Positions 42,751-52,462 are shown, counted from the stretch's first letter. The stretch is 64,000 bases of DNA from an uncultured Microbacterium sp. (GCF_937927635.1 NZ_CALBRW010000012.1:48663-112662), one strand, 5' to 3'. The notes: a model not told the origin generated them from the letters alone. Translations and numbers: made by a program.

Positions 42751-44247
42751 TCAGGCGTAGAGGTCCAGGCCGCCGTGCGGCGGCAGGGTGCGGATGGGAG
42801 GGGACGCCGGGGACGGACGGTGGTCGGGGAACCCGCCGCGATCATCTCGGGCGTCTCCGCCGGATCGGGCGCCTCCGCCGGATCGGGCATCGGGGCCTGC
42901 GCCGGGGTCGGAGCGGCCACCGGCTCCCTGGCGGCCGTCTGCGGTGGATCCTGCGGCGCTGCTGTCCGAGGACATCGCGAGCGATGCGCCCGGGGCGGCG
43001 GCCGCGAGGTCGCGGCGCAGATCGGTGAGGATCGCCCGCAGTGCGTCCCGCCCGGCCTCGGACGGCGCGTGCAGCTCGAGACGGATCACGCCCGCCGCGA
43101 TGTGGGCGCGCACGGTGACGGGTCCGAGCGAGTCCGGGGCGACGGTCAGCGTCACACTGTGCTCGCCGTCGGCGGCGCGCGCGAGCGACAGCACCGGAGC
43201 CGACAGCTGCGGCAGCAGCACCTGCCGCGGAACGGGTGCGGCAGGGGCGGGTGCAGCGGATGCCGCGACAGCGCGCGCGTCGGCGGGGGTCGCCACGACC
43301 GGAGCTGTGGGAGCAGCTTCGGCGACGCGCGGCTCCGCCGACGTGCGGATGCTCTCGGATGCCGCGGTCGCCGTGCCGGGAGCGGTGGGCACGGCGGGAG
43401 TGATCCCGTCCGGTGCAGGAGCGGTCGCGGCGGAGACGGATGCCGCGCCGGCTGTCGGTGCAGGGGTGTCGGTCGATGACTTGCCTGCGATGGGCACCCC
43501 GACGGGCTCGACCCCCGGAGCCTGCACGATGGTCCCGGGTGAGCCAGAGGCCGACGGCGCGGCGGTCGCACCGGCAGGCGTCTGGGTATCCTGTCCGGTC
43601 GCGGGCAGCGCCCCGGCATCGGCGTCCGCGAGATCGCCGGCGGATGCCGAAGCCGGCACCGTCTTCGCGACGACGGCACCGGTCGTGGTGGCAGGGTCCG
43701 TCGAGGCGTCGACGTCTACGGCGGTGGACGCCGCGTCCGGTTCGGTGGGGATGCGCGGGGCGGAGTCACCGGCCGTTGCCGCCGCAGTGACAGCTGCGGC
43801 GGGGATCCCATCGGTCGCCGGGATGACCGCATCCGCTGCCGGACTCATGGCGTCCACGGTCGTGCCGGCGAGTCCCGTGTCCGCTGGTGCGGGGAGGTGG
43901 GTCGACCGCGCCGTCGCCTGTGGATCGGTGGTCGTGGCGTCGATCCGACCTGCCGGGCTGCTCCCGTCTGAGGCATCCGTGACGGCGACCGGGTCGCCGG
44001 CCCCGGGGACGCCCGCGGGGACCGGTCCGGCGGACGCAGTCGCCGTGCCGCCCTCCGCGACGCTCTTCTCGGGCGCTGCATCATCCCGTCCCGCGCGCTC
44101 GCGGGGTGACGGGTGCGCATCATCGCGTCGCACCGCTTCGTGTCGGACGGCGTCGGCGAACGCCGAGGCTCCGGAGGCGGCATCCGAGCGGGACGGCTGG
44201 CGGTGCGCAGACGGCAGGGTGATGTCGGGGATGCTGAGCAGGCTCAT
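42751..44247 (-). CDS. fliK: Flagellar hook-length control protein FliK
   Basis: 498 residues. Residues 20-330 are low-complexity Ala/Pro/Thr/Asp sequence, as expected of a ruler. The conserved C-terminal domain (VLSLARAADGEHSVTLTVAPDSLGPVTVRAHIAAGVIRLELHA) lies around residues 350-420, then a Gly/Ser/Asp-rich tail. The ATG at 44247 overlaps fliJ's stop by 4 bp. Family identity is supported by the conserved domain and by its position before flgD. Confidence 0.85.
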   Translation of the reverse strand: MSLLSIPDITLPSAHRQPSRSDAASGASAFADAVRHEAVRRDDAHPSPRERAGRDDAAPEKSVAEGGTATASAGPVPAGVPGAGDPVAVTDASDGSSPAGRIDATTTDPQATARSTHLPAPADTGLAGTTVDAMSPAADAVIPATDGIPAAAVTAAATAGDSAPRIPTEPDAASTAVDVDASTDPATTTGAVVAKTVPASASAGDLADADAGALPATGQDTQTPAGATAAPSASGSPGTIVQAPGVEPVGVPIAGKSSTDTPAPTAGAASVSAATAPAPDGITPAVPTAPGTATAASESIRTSAEPRVAEAAPTAPVVATPADARAVAASAAPAPAAPVPRQVLLPQLSAPVLSLARAADGEHSVTLTVAPDSLGPVTVRAHIAAGVIRLELHAPSEAGRDALRAILTDLRRDLAAAAPGASLAMSSDSSAAGSTADGRQGAGGRSDPGAGPDARSGGGARSGGDARDDRGGFPDHRPSPASPPIRTLPPHGGLDLYA

Positions 44248-44666
44248 GCCGGGTCCTCCGTCCCGCTGCGCGAGGCGATCTCGTCGAGCTCGTGCTGCTC
44301 GACGCGCAGCTCGTCGGCGCGCACTCGCAGGGCATGCGCCTCGGCGAGCCGGTCCAGTCCGCGCACCTCGCGGCGCGCATCGTCGTGCACGCTCCGTGCC
44401 TCCTGCACCGCCTGCTGCTGAAGCGCCGCGAGGGATTCCAGCTCGGCCAGCATGCTGCGGCCTGCGACACGCGCGGCCGCGAGCGCGGCGAGCGACCTGG
44501 CGTCGACGGCATCCGAGCCGGACGCACCCAGCGCTGCCCGCAGACGACGATCTCGCACCCGGGTCTGATCGGCGTCGATGACCGCGCGGGACAGCTCCTG
44601 CGCGGCCTGACGCTCTTGGATCGCGCGCACGCGCAGCAGTCCCGAGAGTGAGAAGGAGCGGTTCAC
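44244..44666 (-). CDS. fliJ: Flagellar export chaperone-like protein FliJ
   Basis: 140 residues, almost entirely predicted helix with heptad patterns (LLRVRAIQERQAAQELSRAV, then LAELESLAALQQQAVQEA). It probably forms an antiparallel coiled coil that enters the FliI ring. Sequence identity in this family is low, so placement between fliI and fliK is a main argument. Confidence 0.85.
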   Translation of the reverse strand: MNRSFSLSGLLRVRAIQERQAAQELSRAVIDADQTRVRDRRLRAALGASGSDAVDARSLAALAAARVAGRSMLAELESLAALQQQAVQEARSVHDDARREVRGLDRLAEAHALRVRADELRVEQHELDEIASRSGTEDPA

Positions 44667-45958
44667 GATACGCCTCCGAGATCGGTGACCAGGGCGGACA
44701 GCCTCCGCCAGGACTCCTCGACGGGACTCTGCTCGTCGAGCGGCTGCGTGAGGAACGCCGAGATGGCCCGCTCGTTCGCCAGTGCGGCATCCACGCGCGG
44801 GTTCGCGCCCGAGCGGTAGGCGCCGATGTCGATCAGGTCGTTCGCCGCGCGCCGCGCCGCCAGCACCGCACGGAGGGCGGTGGCCTGCGCGCGCTGCGGG
44901 ACCGATGTGATCTTGCTCGCGACGCGGGAGATCGAGCCCAGCACGTCGATGGCCGGGTGGTGGCCGCTGAGCGCCAGCGCACGGTCCAGCACCACGTGTC
45001 CGTCCAGGATCGAGCGCACGGCGTCGGCGATCGGCTCGTTGTGGTCGTCGCCGTCGACGAGCACCGTGTAGATGCCTGTCACCGATCCGCCGCGCGACGT
45101 CCCAGCGCGCTCGAGCAGCCCCGCCAGCACCGAGAAGGTCGACGGCGGGTAGCCGCGCGTGGCCGGCGGCTCGCCCGCCGACAGGCCGATCTCGCGCTGC
45201 GCCATGGCGACGCGGGTGAGCGAGTCCATCATCAGGATGGCGTGCACGCCCTCATCGCGGAAGGCCTCGGCGATCCGCGTGGCCGTGAACGCGGCGCGGA
45301 TGCGCGCCATGGCGGGCTGATCCGACGTGGAGACCACCACCACCGAGCGCGCCAGGCCCTCGGGGCCCAGGTCGTCTTCGAGGAACTCCCGCACCTCGCG
45401 GCCGCGCTCGCCGACCAGGGCGATCACCGTGGCATCCGCCTCGGTGCCGCGGGCGATCATCGACAGCAGCGACGACTTGCCGACGCCGGAGCCGGCGAAC
45501 AGCCCCACGCGCTGGCCGCGGCCGATGGAGGTCAGTGTGTCCAGCGCGCGCACGCCCAGCGGCAGCGGCTCGGAGATGCGATCGCGTCCGAGCACCGACG
45601 GCGTGCCGTGATCCAGGCTGACCAGCGGCGCAGCGATCGGGCCCTTGCCGTCGATGGGGCGCCCCAGGCCGTCCAGCACGCGGCCCATCAGCGCCCTGCC
45701 CACCGGCACCCGCAGCGGCCCGCCGCTGGTGCGCACCGGGCTGCCGACGGTCACGCCCGCAGCGGAGGAGAGCGGCATGCACTGCGCGGCGCCGCGGCTG
45801 ATGGCCACGACCTCCGCGATGCCGTCGTCACCCAGCGACACCACATCGCCCACGGCGCAGTCCAGCCCGCGCACCTCCACGCCCAGGCCGCGCACGCGTG
45901 AGACGCTCCCCACCCGCTCCGGCCTGGCGGCGTCGAGGACCGCTGCCCAGGCGCTCAT
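44663..45958 (-). CDS. fliI: Flagellum-specific ATPase FliI
   Basis: 431 residues. Walker A is GSGVGKS at residues 156-162 and Walker B is HAILMMDSLTR. ISEPLPLGVRALDTLTSIGRGQR and PPATRGYPPSTFSVL are typical. It drives unloading of export substrates at the base of the apparatus. It overlaps fliH and fliJ by 4 bp. Confidence 0.97.
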   Translation of the reverse strand: MSAWAAVLDAARPERVGSVSRVRGLGVEVRGLDCAVGDVVSLGDDGIAEVVAISRGAAQCMPLSSAAGVTVGSPVRTSGGPLRVPVGRALMGRVLDGLGRPIDGKGPIAAPLVSLDHGTPSVLGRDRISEPLPLGVRALDTLTSIGRGQRVGLFAGSGVGKSSLLSMIARGTEADATVIALVGERGREVREFLEDDLGPEGLARSVVVVSTSDQPAMARIRAAFTATRIAEAFRDEGVHAILMMDSLTRVAMAQREIGLSAGEPPATRGYPPSTFSVLAGLLERAGTSRGGSVTGIYTVLVDGDDHNEPIADAVRSILDGHVVLDRALALSGHHPAIDVLGSISRVASKITSVPQRAQATALRAVLAARRAANDLIDIGAYRSGANPRVDAALANERAISAFLTQPLDEQSPVEESWRRLSALVTDLGGVS

Positions 45959-46587
45959 CGCATCTCCCCGGCGGCGAAGTCGACGAGCGCGGCGTCTTCG
46001 ACGGCATGCCGCGCACGATCCAGCGCGGCGCCGATCCGCGCGTCGACGAATCCTTCGTCCACGACGACGATCGCATCGCCCGGCACCAGTCCCGCATCGG
46101 CGGTGACCGGGATGCCCTCCGGCAGGCCGCCCTGGGCATCCAGCGTCAGCACGTCGTCGGGGCTCAGCCGGATCGAGCGCACATCGTCCGCATCGTGCGC
46201 GGCCAGTGCCCGGCGCACTGCCGCCACCGCGGCGATGCCCGGCTCGGACAGCTCGACGGCCACGATCAGCTCCGCCAGCTCGACGGCTCTGGCCGAGACC
46301 TCTCGCTCGGAGGCGGCGGTGACCTCCCTCGCCCTGGCGGTCAACCTGTCGGCGGCGACCTGCAGCGCGGTCACGGCAGAGGCGACGTCGCGGCGCAGCG
46401 CGGCATCCGCCTCGGCACGGACCAGCTCCGCACGTTCCGCTTCCGCGAGCGCCCGCGCGACTCCGGCGCGGAAGCCCTCCGCATGCCCGTCGGCGTACCC
46501 ACGCTCGCGTTCGCGCTCGCGCAGCGCCTCGGCATCCGCATCGTAAAACCGCGGGAAGGATGCGGGGGAGAAGACGTCAGCTGACAT
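45955..46587 (-). CDS. fliH: Flagellar assembly protein FliH
   Basis: 210 residues. A charged helical N-terminal half (EALRERERERGYADGHAEGF with Gly-spaced pattern) leads to a C-terminal domain with a DDAQGG-like terminus. It would inhibit and position FliI. The start overlaps the fliG stop by 11 bp, giving tight coupling. FliH is poorly conserved, so context carries some weight. Confidence 0.87.
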   Translation of the reverse strand: MSADVFSPASFPRFYDADAEALRERERERGYADGHAEGFRAGVARALAEAERAELVRAEADAALRRDVASAVTALQVAADRLTARAREVTAASEREVSARAVELAELIVAVELSEPGIAAVAAVRRALAAHDADDVRSIRLSPDDVLTLDAQGGLPEGIPVTADAGLVPGDAIVVVDEGFVDARIGAALDRARHAVEDAALVDFAAGEMR

Positions 46588-47581
46588 ACTCCTCCTCGTC
46601 GGTGCGCTGCACGGTGATCTCACCGGCGGCCTCGAGTCCGCGGATCATGTGCACGATCTCGGCGCGGGCCTCCTCGACCTGGGATATGCGCACCGCGCCC
46701 AGCGACCGTGCCTCCAGCTCGAGGTTCTCGCGGTTGCGCTCGGAGATGTTGCCGCGGATGACCTCGGCGATGCTGTCGTCCGCACCCTTGAGCGCCAGCG
46801 CCAGCGAGCGGATGTCGATGCTGCGCAGCACCTGCTGCACATCGCGGCCCTCGAGCCGGACGAGATCGGCGAAGGTGAACATGCGCGAGCGGATGTCCTC
46901 CGCGAGCGCGCTGTCGATCTGCTCGATGCTCTCCAGCAGCGCCTTCTCGACCGTGGCGTCGGAGCGGTTGATGATGTCGACCAGCGGGGCGACGCCGCCC
47001 AGTCGCTCGGGGGAGTCCCGTGCGGCGAACATCCCGGTGCGCTCCTTCAGGGAGTCGGCCACGATCGCGATCGCGTCCTGGGTGGCCGTGCCCATCGTCG
47101 CGATGGCGTGTGCGACCTCGGTGCGGGATCCGTCCGGCATCGCAGCTAGGGCGAGCGCCGCCCGATCGGTCGACAGATGCGCGAGTACGAGGGCGGCGGT
47201 CTGCGGCAGCTCGCCGTCCAGCAGGGCGGCCAGGTGCGCGGGGTCGACGCTGTCGAGGAAATCGAATGCCGAGCTGCCTGTGCCGGTGCCCATCCGGTCC
47301 AGCACGGCGGTGGCGCGCTCCGAGCCGAACGACGCCTCCAGCAGTCCCACGGCCAGATTCCGGCCACCACGGGCAGGCGGCAGATGCCCGGCCGTCATCC
47401 GCTGGAAATCGCCCAGCGCCGCCGCCGTGGTCATCGCATCCACGTCGTGCAGGCCGATGATCTCGGCGGCGATCGCCTCGGCCTCGGCCTCGCTCAGATG
47501 CTTCATCACCTCGATGGCGGCGGCGCGATCCAGATTCATCAGCACGATCGCGGCCGTCTGCACCCCGGTCAGTTCGGCCAT
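46577..47581 (-). CDS. fliG: Flagellar motor switch protein FliG
   Basis: 334 residues. The N-terminal domain begins with TGVQTAAIVLMNLDRAAAIEVMKHLSE, and the C-terminal torque-generating domain includes VRLEGRDVQQVLRSIDIRSLALALKG and SERNRENLELE. It couples the stator to the C-ring. It shares one base with fliF's stop. Confidence 0.97.
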   Translation of the reverse strand: MAELTGVQTAAIVLMNLDRAAAIEVMKHLSEAEAEAIAAEIIGLHDVDAMTTAAALGDFQRMTAGHLPPARGGRNLAVGLLEASFGSERATAVLDRMGTGTGSSAFDFLDSVDPAHLAALLDGELPQTAALVLAHLSTDRAALALAAMPDGSRTEVAHAIATMGTATQDAIAIVADSLKERTGMFAARDSPERLGGVAPLVDIINRSDATVEKALLESIEQIDSALAEDIRSRMFTFADLVRLEGRDVQQVLRSIDIRSLALALKGADDSIAEVIRGNISERNRENLELEARSLGAVRISQVEEARAEIVHMIRGLEAAGEITVQRTDEEEYVS

Positions 47582-49197
47582 CAGCGCCGGCCCTCCGTGA
47601 TCAGGCCGCGCAGCAGCTCGGCGGTGCGCTTGGGGTCGCGCCTGCTCGCAGCCTCGATCTCGGCGCGGCGGCGTTCGATGCTGACCTGCGCCGGCTCGGA
47701 CTCGATCTCCGGCAGCCCCTCGCCGAACACGGGCTCGGGTCCGGTGAGCTCCATCGGCACAGTGGCGGCGGCGAGCTCCTCGGCGGGCGGCCTGAGCACC
47801 CCGCGTGGAGCATCCTCGCCGAACATCGCCTCGAACTCGTCCTTCGGCCGCATCCGACGCCGCACCAGGAGGATCACGGCGATGACGGCGATCAGCACCG
47901 GCAGCCCGATGGCCGCGGCCATCATGGCCGCGCCGATCAGCCCGTTGCGCCGGTCCGCCTCCGCGGCGTCCCGCTCCGCCTGCAGCGCGGACTTGGCCGC
48001 ATCGGCATCCGTCGGGCTGAACGCGACCGTCTCGACCGACAGCACGTCGCCGCGGGAGGTGTCGATCCCCGCCGCAGCGGAGACCAGCTGGTTCAGCTGA
48101 TCGGCGGGGATGCCCGCCGCCGCCGACGCGTCCACGGCGACGGAGACGGAGAGCCTGCTGATCGACCCGGCCGGGGTCGTGCTGGACTCCACCGAGCGGT
48201 TGATGACGTTGTTGCGGGTCTCATCGGTGAGCGAGTATCCGCTGTCGCCCTCCGGCGACGGGACGGCGATGTTGTCCGGGCCGAGCACGCCGGCGCCGCC
48301 CTTGCCGTCCGCGCGGGTCTCGGTGCGCACGTGCTCGGAGGATGCGGCGCCCTTCTCGAGCGGGGTGTACTTCTCGTCGTATTTCTGGCTCACCGAGCGG
48401 TCCACGTCGGCGGTGACCGTCACGGTGGCCTTGCCCGTGCCGACCAGCTTGTCCAGCATCCGCTGCACGCTGGCCGCGACGCGCGTCTCGTAGTCGCTCG
48501 CATCGCCGGCGGCGGAGCCAGCCGCATCTCCGCCGACAGCCGACAGGGTGTGGCCGGTCTGGTCCACCACGGCCACGTTGGTCGGCTTCAGGCCGCTGAC
48601 CGCCGCCGAGGTGAGATGCACGATCGCCTCGACCTGCTGCGTGTCCAGCGTCCCGCGGCCGGTGTCGACGAACACGGATGCGGTCGGGTCGACCTGCTCG
48701 GAGACGAACACGCTCTCCTCGGGGATGGCGAGGCGGACGGATGCGGTGGACACGCCGTCGAGAGCCTCGATGGTCTTGGCAAGCTCGCCCTCGATGGCAC
48801 GCTTGTAGGCGACCGACTGCTGGAACTCCGAGGTCGTGACGCCCATCTGGTCCAGCAGCGAGTATCCGTCGGTGCCGGACGAAGGCAGGCCGGATGCCGC
48901 GGCTGCCAGCCGCTGGTCGTACACGTCGGCCTCGGGCACCAGCACGGTCGCCCCGCCGTCGGCGATCTCGTACGGCACGGACGCGCCGCGCAGCTGCTCG
49001 ACCACGGCGTTGGCATCGGAGGCGCTCAGGCCGGTGAACAGCGGACTCATCGTCGGTCGGGTCGCCCAGTTGACCAGGGCCGCCGTGCCCAGCACGAGCA
49101 CGGCCACGCCGATAATCGCGATGGTGCGCTGGGCGACCGTGAAGCCCCCGGCGACGCGCTTGACGCGCTGCAGCGCGCCGCTGATCGCGGAGGGCAT
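47581..49197 (-). CDS. fliF: Flagellar MS-ring protein FliF
   Basis: 538 residues. Membrane helices lie near residues 23-43 (RTIAIIGVAVLVLGTAALVNW) and 425-445. Between them are ring-building domains with YEIADGGATVLVPEADVYDQRLAAAASGLPSSG and RAIEGELAKTIEALDGVSTASVRLAIPE. The C-terminal tail binds FliG. It assembles first in the cytoplasmic membrane. Confidence 0.97.
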   Translation of the reverse strand: MPSAISGALQRVKRVAGGFTVAQRTIAIIGVAVLVLGTAALVNWATRPTMSPLFTGLSASDANAVVEQLRGASVPYEIADGGATVLVPEADVYDQRLAAAASGLPSSGTDGYSLLDQMGVTTSEFQQSVAYKRAIEGELAKTIEALDGVSTASVRLAIPEESVFVSEQVDPTASVFVDTGRGTLDTQQVEAIVHLTSAAVSGLKPTNVAVVDQTGHTLSAVGGDAAGSAAGDASDYETRVAASVQRMLDKLVGTGKATVTVTADVDRSVSQKYDEKYTPLEKGAASSEHVRTETRADGKGGAGVLGPDNIAVPSPEGDSGYSLTDETRNNVINRSVESSTTPAGSISRLSVSVAVDASAAAGIPADQLNQLVSAAAGIDTSRGDVLSVETVAFSPTDADAAKSALQAERDAAEADRRNGLIGAAMMAAAIGLPVLIAVIAVILLVRRRMRPKDEFEAMFGEDAPRGVLRPPAEELAAATVPMELTGPEPVFGEGLPEIESEPAQVSIERRRAEIEAASRRDPKRTAELLRGLITEGRR

Positions 49198-49526
49198 CAG
49201 GCCTGCATCCGCATGATCTCGTTGAACGCATCCACGCCCTTGTTGCGCACGGCCGCGACCAGCTCGAGGGTCACGGCGGCGCGCGTGGAGGCGATCATCG
49301 CCGCGTGGATGTCATCCAGGTCGCCCGTGACGGCCGCGACCTTGAGAGCGTCGGCCTGCGACTGCAGTCCCCGCAGCTCGTCGACGGCACCGGGGATCGA
49401 TGCCGCGAACCCGGAGTCGCCACCGGTCTCGCGAACCGGGGCCGATGGCGCGTCGGGTGCCGCGAACGGCGCGCCGACGGCGGGGGAGCCGACGGCGGCC
49501 GCTCCCACGGCGGAGAGGGGATTCAT
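49197..49526 (-). CDS. fliE: Flagellar hook-basal body protein FliE
   Basis: 109 residues. The C-terminal helix AAVTGDLDDIHAAMIASTRAAVTLELVAAVRNKGVDAFNEIMRMQ is the FliE signature. It joins the MS ring to the rod. The stop overlaps the fliF start by one base. Confidence 0.93.
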   Translation of the reverse strand: MNPLSAVGAAAVGSPAVGAPFAAPDAPSAPVRETGGDSGFAASIPGAVDELRGLQSQADALKVAAVTGDLDDIHAAMIASTRAAVTLELVAAVRNKGVDAFNEIMRMQA

Positions 49527-49527
49527 G

Positions 49528-49920
49528 TCAGCCGCGTCCGATCTGCAGAGCCGCCTCGTAGGCGTTGCGCGCCCGATCGACGGTGCCTGCGCTGGCCTGG
49601 TAGCCGCGCTGGGCCATGATGAGCTGGCTCATCTGCGAGCCCAGGTCGATGTCGGGGTAGCGCACATAGCCATCGGCATCGGCCAGCGGATGGTCGGGCT
49701 GGTGCACCAGCCTGCCCTCGGCGGAGCCGAACGCCGCGCCCGCCACGTACGCACCGGGGGAGTCCGGGCTGGTCTGAGCGAGGATGTAGCGCTCGCGGAA
49801 CGCCGCATCGCTGGTCGCGACGGCGGTGTTGATGTTGGCGATGTTGTCGGAGAGGGCATCCAGCCACTTGCGGTGCAGGGTCATGCCCGTGCCGGCGATG
49901 CCGATCGCGTCGAAGGTCAT
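49528..49920 (-). CDS. flgC: Flagellar rod protein FlgC
   Basis: 130 residues. FDAIGIAGTGMTLHRKWLDALSDNIANINTA and the C-terminal QMSQLIMAQRGYQASAGTVDRARNAYEAAL are typical. It overlaps the flgB stop by one base. Confidence 0.95.
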   Translation of the reverse strand: MTFDAIGIAGTGMTLHRKWLDALSDNIANINTAVATSDAAFRERYILAQTSPDSPGAYVAGAAFGSAEGRLVHQPDHPLADADGYVRYPDIDLGSQMSQLIMAQRGYQASAGTVDRARNAYEAALQIGRG

Positions 49921-50261
49921 CAGCTCATCCTCAGGGCCGTGCGCACCGACGCGAACGATCCGTTCACGGCCTGTGTGGCGAACTGGTAGCGCAGCATGGT
50001 GTCGATGCTGGAGAGCGTTTCGGTGTCGAGGTTCACGTTGTTCCCGTTCAGGCGCGTCGGCTCGAGCGACTCGCCCACGGTGGGGGACACCGTGCCGTCG
50101 CCGGCACTGACGGCCTGCGCCAGGGCCTGCTCGAACTGCACCCGCTTGGCGTGATAGTCGGGGGTGTTGATGTTGGCGATGTTGTCGGCGATGGCGCGCT
50201 GGCGCATCGACAGCCCGTCGAGAGCGCTGCTGAGCGCCGAGAAGGTCACAGAATCGAACAC
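49920..50261 (-). CDS. flgB: Flagellar rod protein FlgB
   Basis: 113 residues. LSSALDGLSMRQRAIADNIANINTPDYHAKRVQFEQAL is the family signature. It is the first gene of an eleven-gene operon, flgB to flgE, with a GTG start and a leader of about 70 nt. The leader contains ACGGAC, the same hexamer found in the fliC hairpin loop. Confidence 0.95.
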   Translation of the reverse strand: MFDSVTFSALSSALDGLSMRQRAIADNIANINTPDYHAKRVQFEQALAQAVSAGDGTVSPTVGESLEPTRLNGNNVNLDTETLSSIDTMLRYQFATQAVNGSFASVRTALRMS

Positions 50262-50335
50262 GGTCGGCTTTCGTCCGTTGCGGCGGTGGCCGATCCCTGG
50301 CCGATGACAGTCGAGCTATCCGTGCTCGCCGTGCT

Positions 50336-50362
50336 CTATCGGCCGCGGTGCCGGGTGCGTTA
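50336..50362 (-). promoter_or_regulatory. Sigma-28 promoter of the flgB operon
   Basis: TAAC (50362-50359), 15 nt, GCCGATAG (50343-50336). It is the closest of the five to the consensus. Confidence 0.85.
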
Positions 50363-50391
50363 GGCGGATGCCGTGACTCCTCGCACTGCGG

Positions 50392-50664
50392 TCAGCCGGC
50401 GACGTCCAGGTAGGCGGGGGCGCCGGACACCGGCTCGGGGACGCGTCGCACGGCGTCCAGGTGCCCGGCCACCGTCTCGAGCTCGGTCTGGAGCAGGGTG
50501 ATGCGCTGTCTCTGGCGGGCGAGGATGCCGCGCGCGCGGCCTGCGAGCTCGGGCGGAAGCGGTTCGGCCGGCGGGTTCCACACCGTGCCCGCGCCGTCGC
50601 CGGGCGTGCGGAGCAGCTCCCGCTCGAAGGTGTCGAGCAGCTCCGCCCAGGCGGATGCCGTCAC
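50392..50664 (-). CDS. Small helical protein after fliS, possible FliT-like chaperone
   Basis: 90 residues, mostly helical, with a central RARGILARQRQRITLLQTELETVAGHLDAV. It has no certain family match. It overlaps fliS by 4 bp, and FliT-type cap chaperones usually sit in this place after fliD and fliS, so that role is inferred. It could also be an unrelated operon protein. Confidence 0.6.
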   Translation of the reverse strand: MTASAWAELLDTFERELLRTPGDGAGTVWNPPAEPLPPELAGRARGILARQRQRITLLQTELETVAGHLDAVRRVPEPVSGAPAYLDVAG

Positions 50665-51068
50665 GCCTGCACCGCGACCGGTCGTGCCGCGTCGGCCAGC
50701 GAGTCGGCTGCTGCGTGCCAGGCCTCACGCAGCGGGGCCACCAGCTCCCTCGCGGCGTGGGCGCGCTCGGGGTCGCGGCCGACATTGGCGCCGATGAGGG
50801 TCTCGGAGAGGAACGTGTACAGCGCGCGCAGGCCAGCGGCTCCGTCCCACCCGTCGGTGAGCGAGGACTGCAGCTCGGCCACGATCGACTGCGCGTGCTG
50901 CAGCTGCGTGTTGGCCGTGCTCCAGTCGCCCGCACGCTGCGCGGCCTCGCCGCGGTCGATGTCCAGCAGCAGGCGGTCGTACAGCATGGTCAGCAGGCGC
51001 TCGGGCGTGGCGGACAGGACCGCGTCGTCGCGGTAGCGCTGCTGTGCTCTCAGTGCGGCGTTCATCAC
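50661..51068 (-). CDS. fliS: Flagellin export chaperone FliS
   Basis: 135 residues. VLSATPERLLTMLYDRLLLDIDRGEAA matches the FliS pattern of the first helices, and FLSETLIGANVGRDPERAHAARELVAPLREAWHAA matches the last. It binds the flagellin C-terminus and keeps it unfolded for export. It overlaps fliD by 4 bp. Confidence 0.93.
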   Translation of the reverse strand: MMNAALRAQQRYRDDAVLSATPERLLTMLYDRLLLDIDRGEAAQRAGDWSTANTQLQHAQSIVAELQSSLTDGWDGAAGLRALYTFLSETLIGANVGRDPERAHAARELVAPLREAWHAAADSLADAARPVAVQA

Positions 51069-52432
51069 TTGTCTCCGCTCGACGTCGTGGGGAGTGAGGC
51101 CAGCTGCGAGCTCAGGTAGTCGGACTGCGACTTCAGCTTGCCGAGCATGGTCTCCAGCTGGGCGTAGGTGCGCTCCAGCGTGGTCTTGCGCTGCGCGAGG
51201 CGCAGGTCCCAGCTCCCGATCTGGTCGCTGAGGCTGCGCACTTCGCGCTCCTGGCCGGTGATGCGGGAGGTGAGCAGTCCGTCGTACTTGTCGGAGTACC
51301 GCTCGGAGACCTCCTGCACGCGGGCTGCAATGCCGCTGAACACGGCGTCGACGGAGGCGGGGTCGTCGGCCAGCGCGGCGGCGAACTTGTCCTCGTCGAA
51401 GCTCAGCACGCCGTGTCTGTCGATCGAGACGCCGACGGTCGATGGCGAGATGCCGTCGACCGGATGCTGGATGGCGTCGGCGAGGGCGCCGCGCAGCGCG
51501 CGGACCGTGCTGTCGCCGGTGAACACTCCGAGGGTGGTGTTCTTGCCCTGGGCGTCAGCGACCGTGGCCTTGGAGCCGTTGTCGATGCGCGTGAGGATGC
51601 CTGCCAGCTGCTTCACGAAGTCGCCGTGCGCGCTCTTCTGCGCCGCGAGATCGGTCGACACCGTGATGGTGATGGGGTCGGGGGAAGCGGCGGTGACCGT
51701 GAGGTCGACGCCGGGGAACAGGCCGGTGAACGTGCCCGACCCGCTGGTGAGGGTCTGCTCGGCGGCGGTGCCCGCCCACAGCCGTATCCGCGCATCGGCG
51801 CCCGTGGTGATCACGGCCGCGCCGGGTTCTGCGGCCAGATCGGCGCTGGTGTCGGAGCCGCGGAAGATGCGGAACGTCCCGTCGGCGCCGGGCTGGTCCG
51901 CGGTCACCTGCAGGCGGTAGAGGGCGTTGCCCGAGGCATCCTTTCCGGAGGGGACGGCGGTGGCGGTGACGCCGAATCCGGATGCCGTGATGGCGCGGGC
52001 CACGTCCTGAGCGGAGCCGGAGGCCGCGGTGATGGTCTTCAGCTCGCCGGCGGCGTTCTCGAGGGTGAGGACGGGCGGATCTGCCGGCCAGGTGCTGAAC
52101 GCGGAGGTGACGATGCTGTGGCGCTGAGCGACGGCGTCGACGACGATGTCGGCGGAGACCGGGACGGCGTCCGCACCGGCGGTCACGGTCGCCGACGGGG
52201 AGGACGAGGTCGCCGTCCACCGGGAGAGGGAGCCCGGGACGGTCGCGGCCTTGGCCTTGGCGGCCAGATCCTGAATCGCAGAGTTGAGGGACTGCAGATT
52301 CGAGATGATGACGTTCTTGTCGTCCTTCTTCGCGCTCAGCAGGTTGCGCGGGATGGACTCGACGTCCATCAGCGCCTTGATCACTGCGGTGGTGTCCATG
52401 CCGGAGACCAGGCCGTCGAGAGAGAGTGCCAT
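51065..52432 (-). CDS. fliD: Flagellar filament cap protein FliD
   Basis: 455 residues. The N-terminus LSLDGLVSGMDTTAVIKALMDVESIP and the C-terminal RITGQEREVRSLSDQIGSWDLRLAQRKTTLERTYAQLETMLGKLKSQSDYL define FliD. It caps the growing filament. AGGAAGG precedes the ATG at 52432. It follows fliC after a strong hairpin, so its level should be below that of flagellin. Confidence 0.96.
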   Translation of the reverse strand: MALSLDGLVSGMDTTAVIKALMDVESIPRNLLSAKKDDKNVIISNLQSLNSAIQDLAAKAKAATVPGSLSRWTATSSSPSATVTAGADAVPVSADIVVDAVAQRHSIVTSAFSTWPADPPVLTLENAAGELKTITAASGSAQDVARAITASGFGVTATAVPSGKDASGNALYRLQVTADQPGADGTFRIFRGSDTSADLAAEPGAAVITTGADARIRLWAGTAAEQTLTSGSGTFTGLFPGVDLTVTAASPDPITITVSTDLAAQKSAHGDFVKQLAGILTRIDNGSKATVADAQGKNTTLGVFTGDSTVRALRGALADAIQHPVDGISPSTVGVSIDRHGVLSFDEDKFAAALADDPASVDAVFSGIAARVQEVSERYSDKYDGLLTSRITGQEREVRSLSDQIGSWDLRLAQRKTTLERTYAQLETMLGKLKSQSDYLSSQLASLPTTSSGDK

Positions 52433-52462
52433 GCGAGCCTTCCTCATCACAGAGCGGATGCC

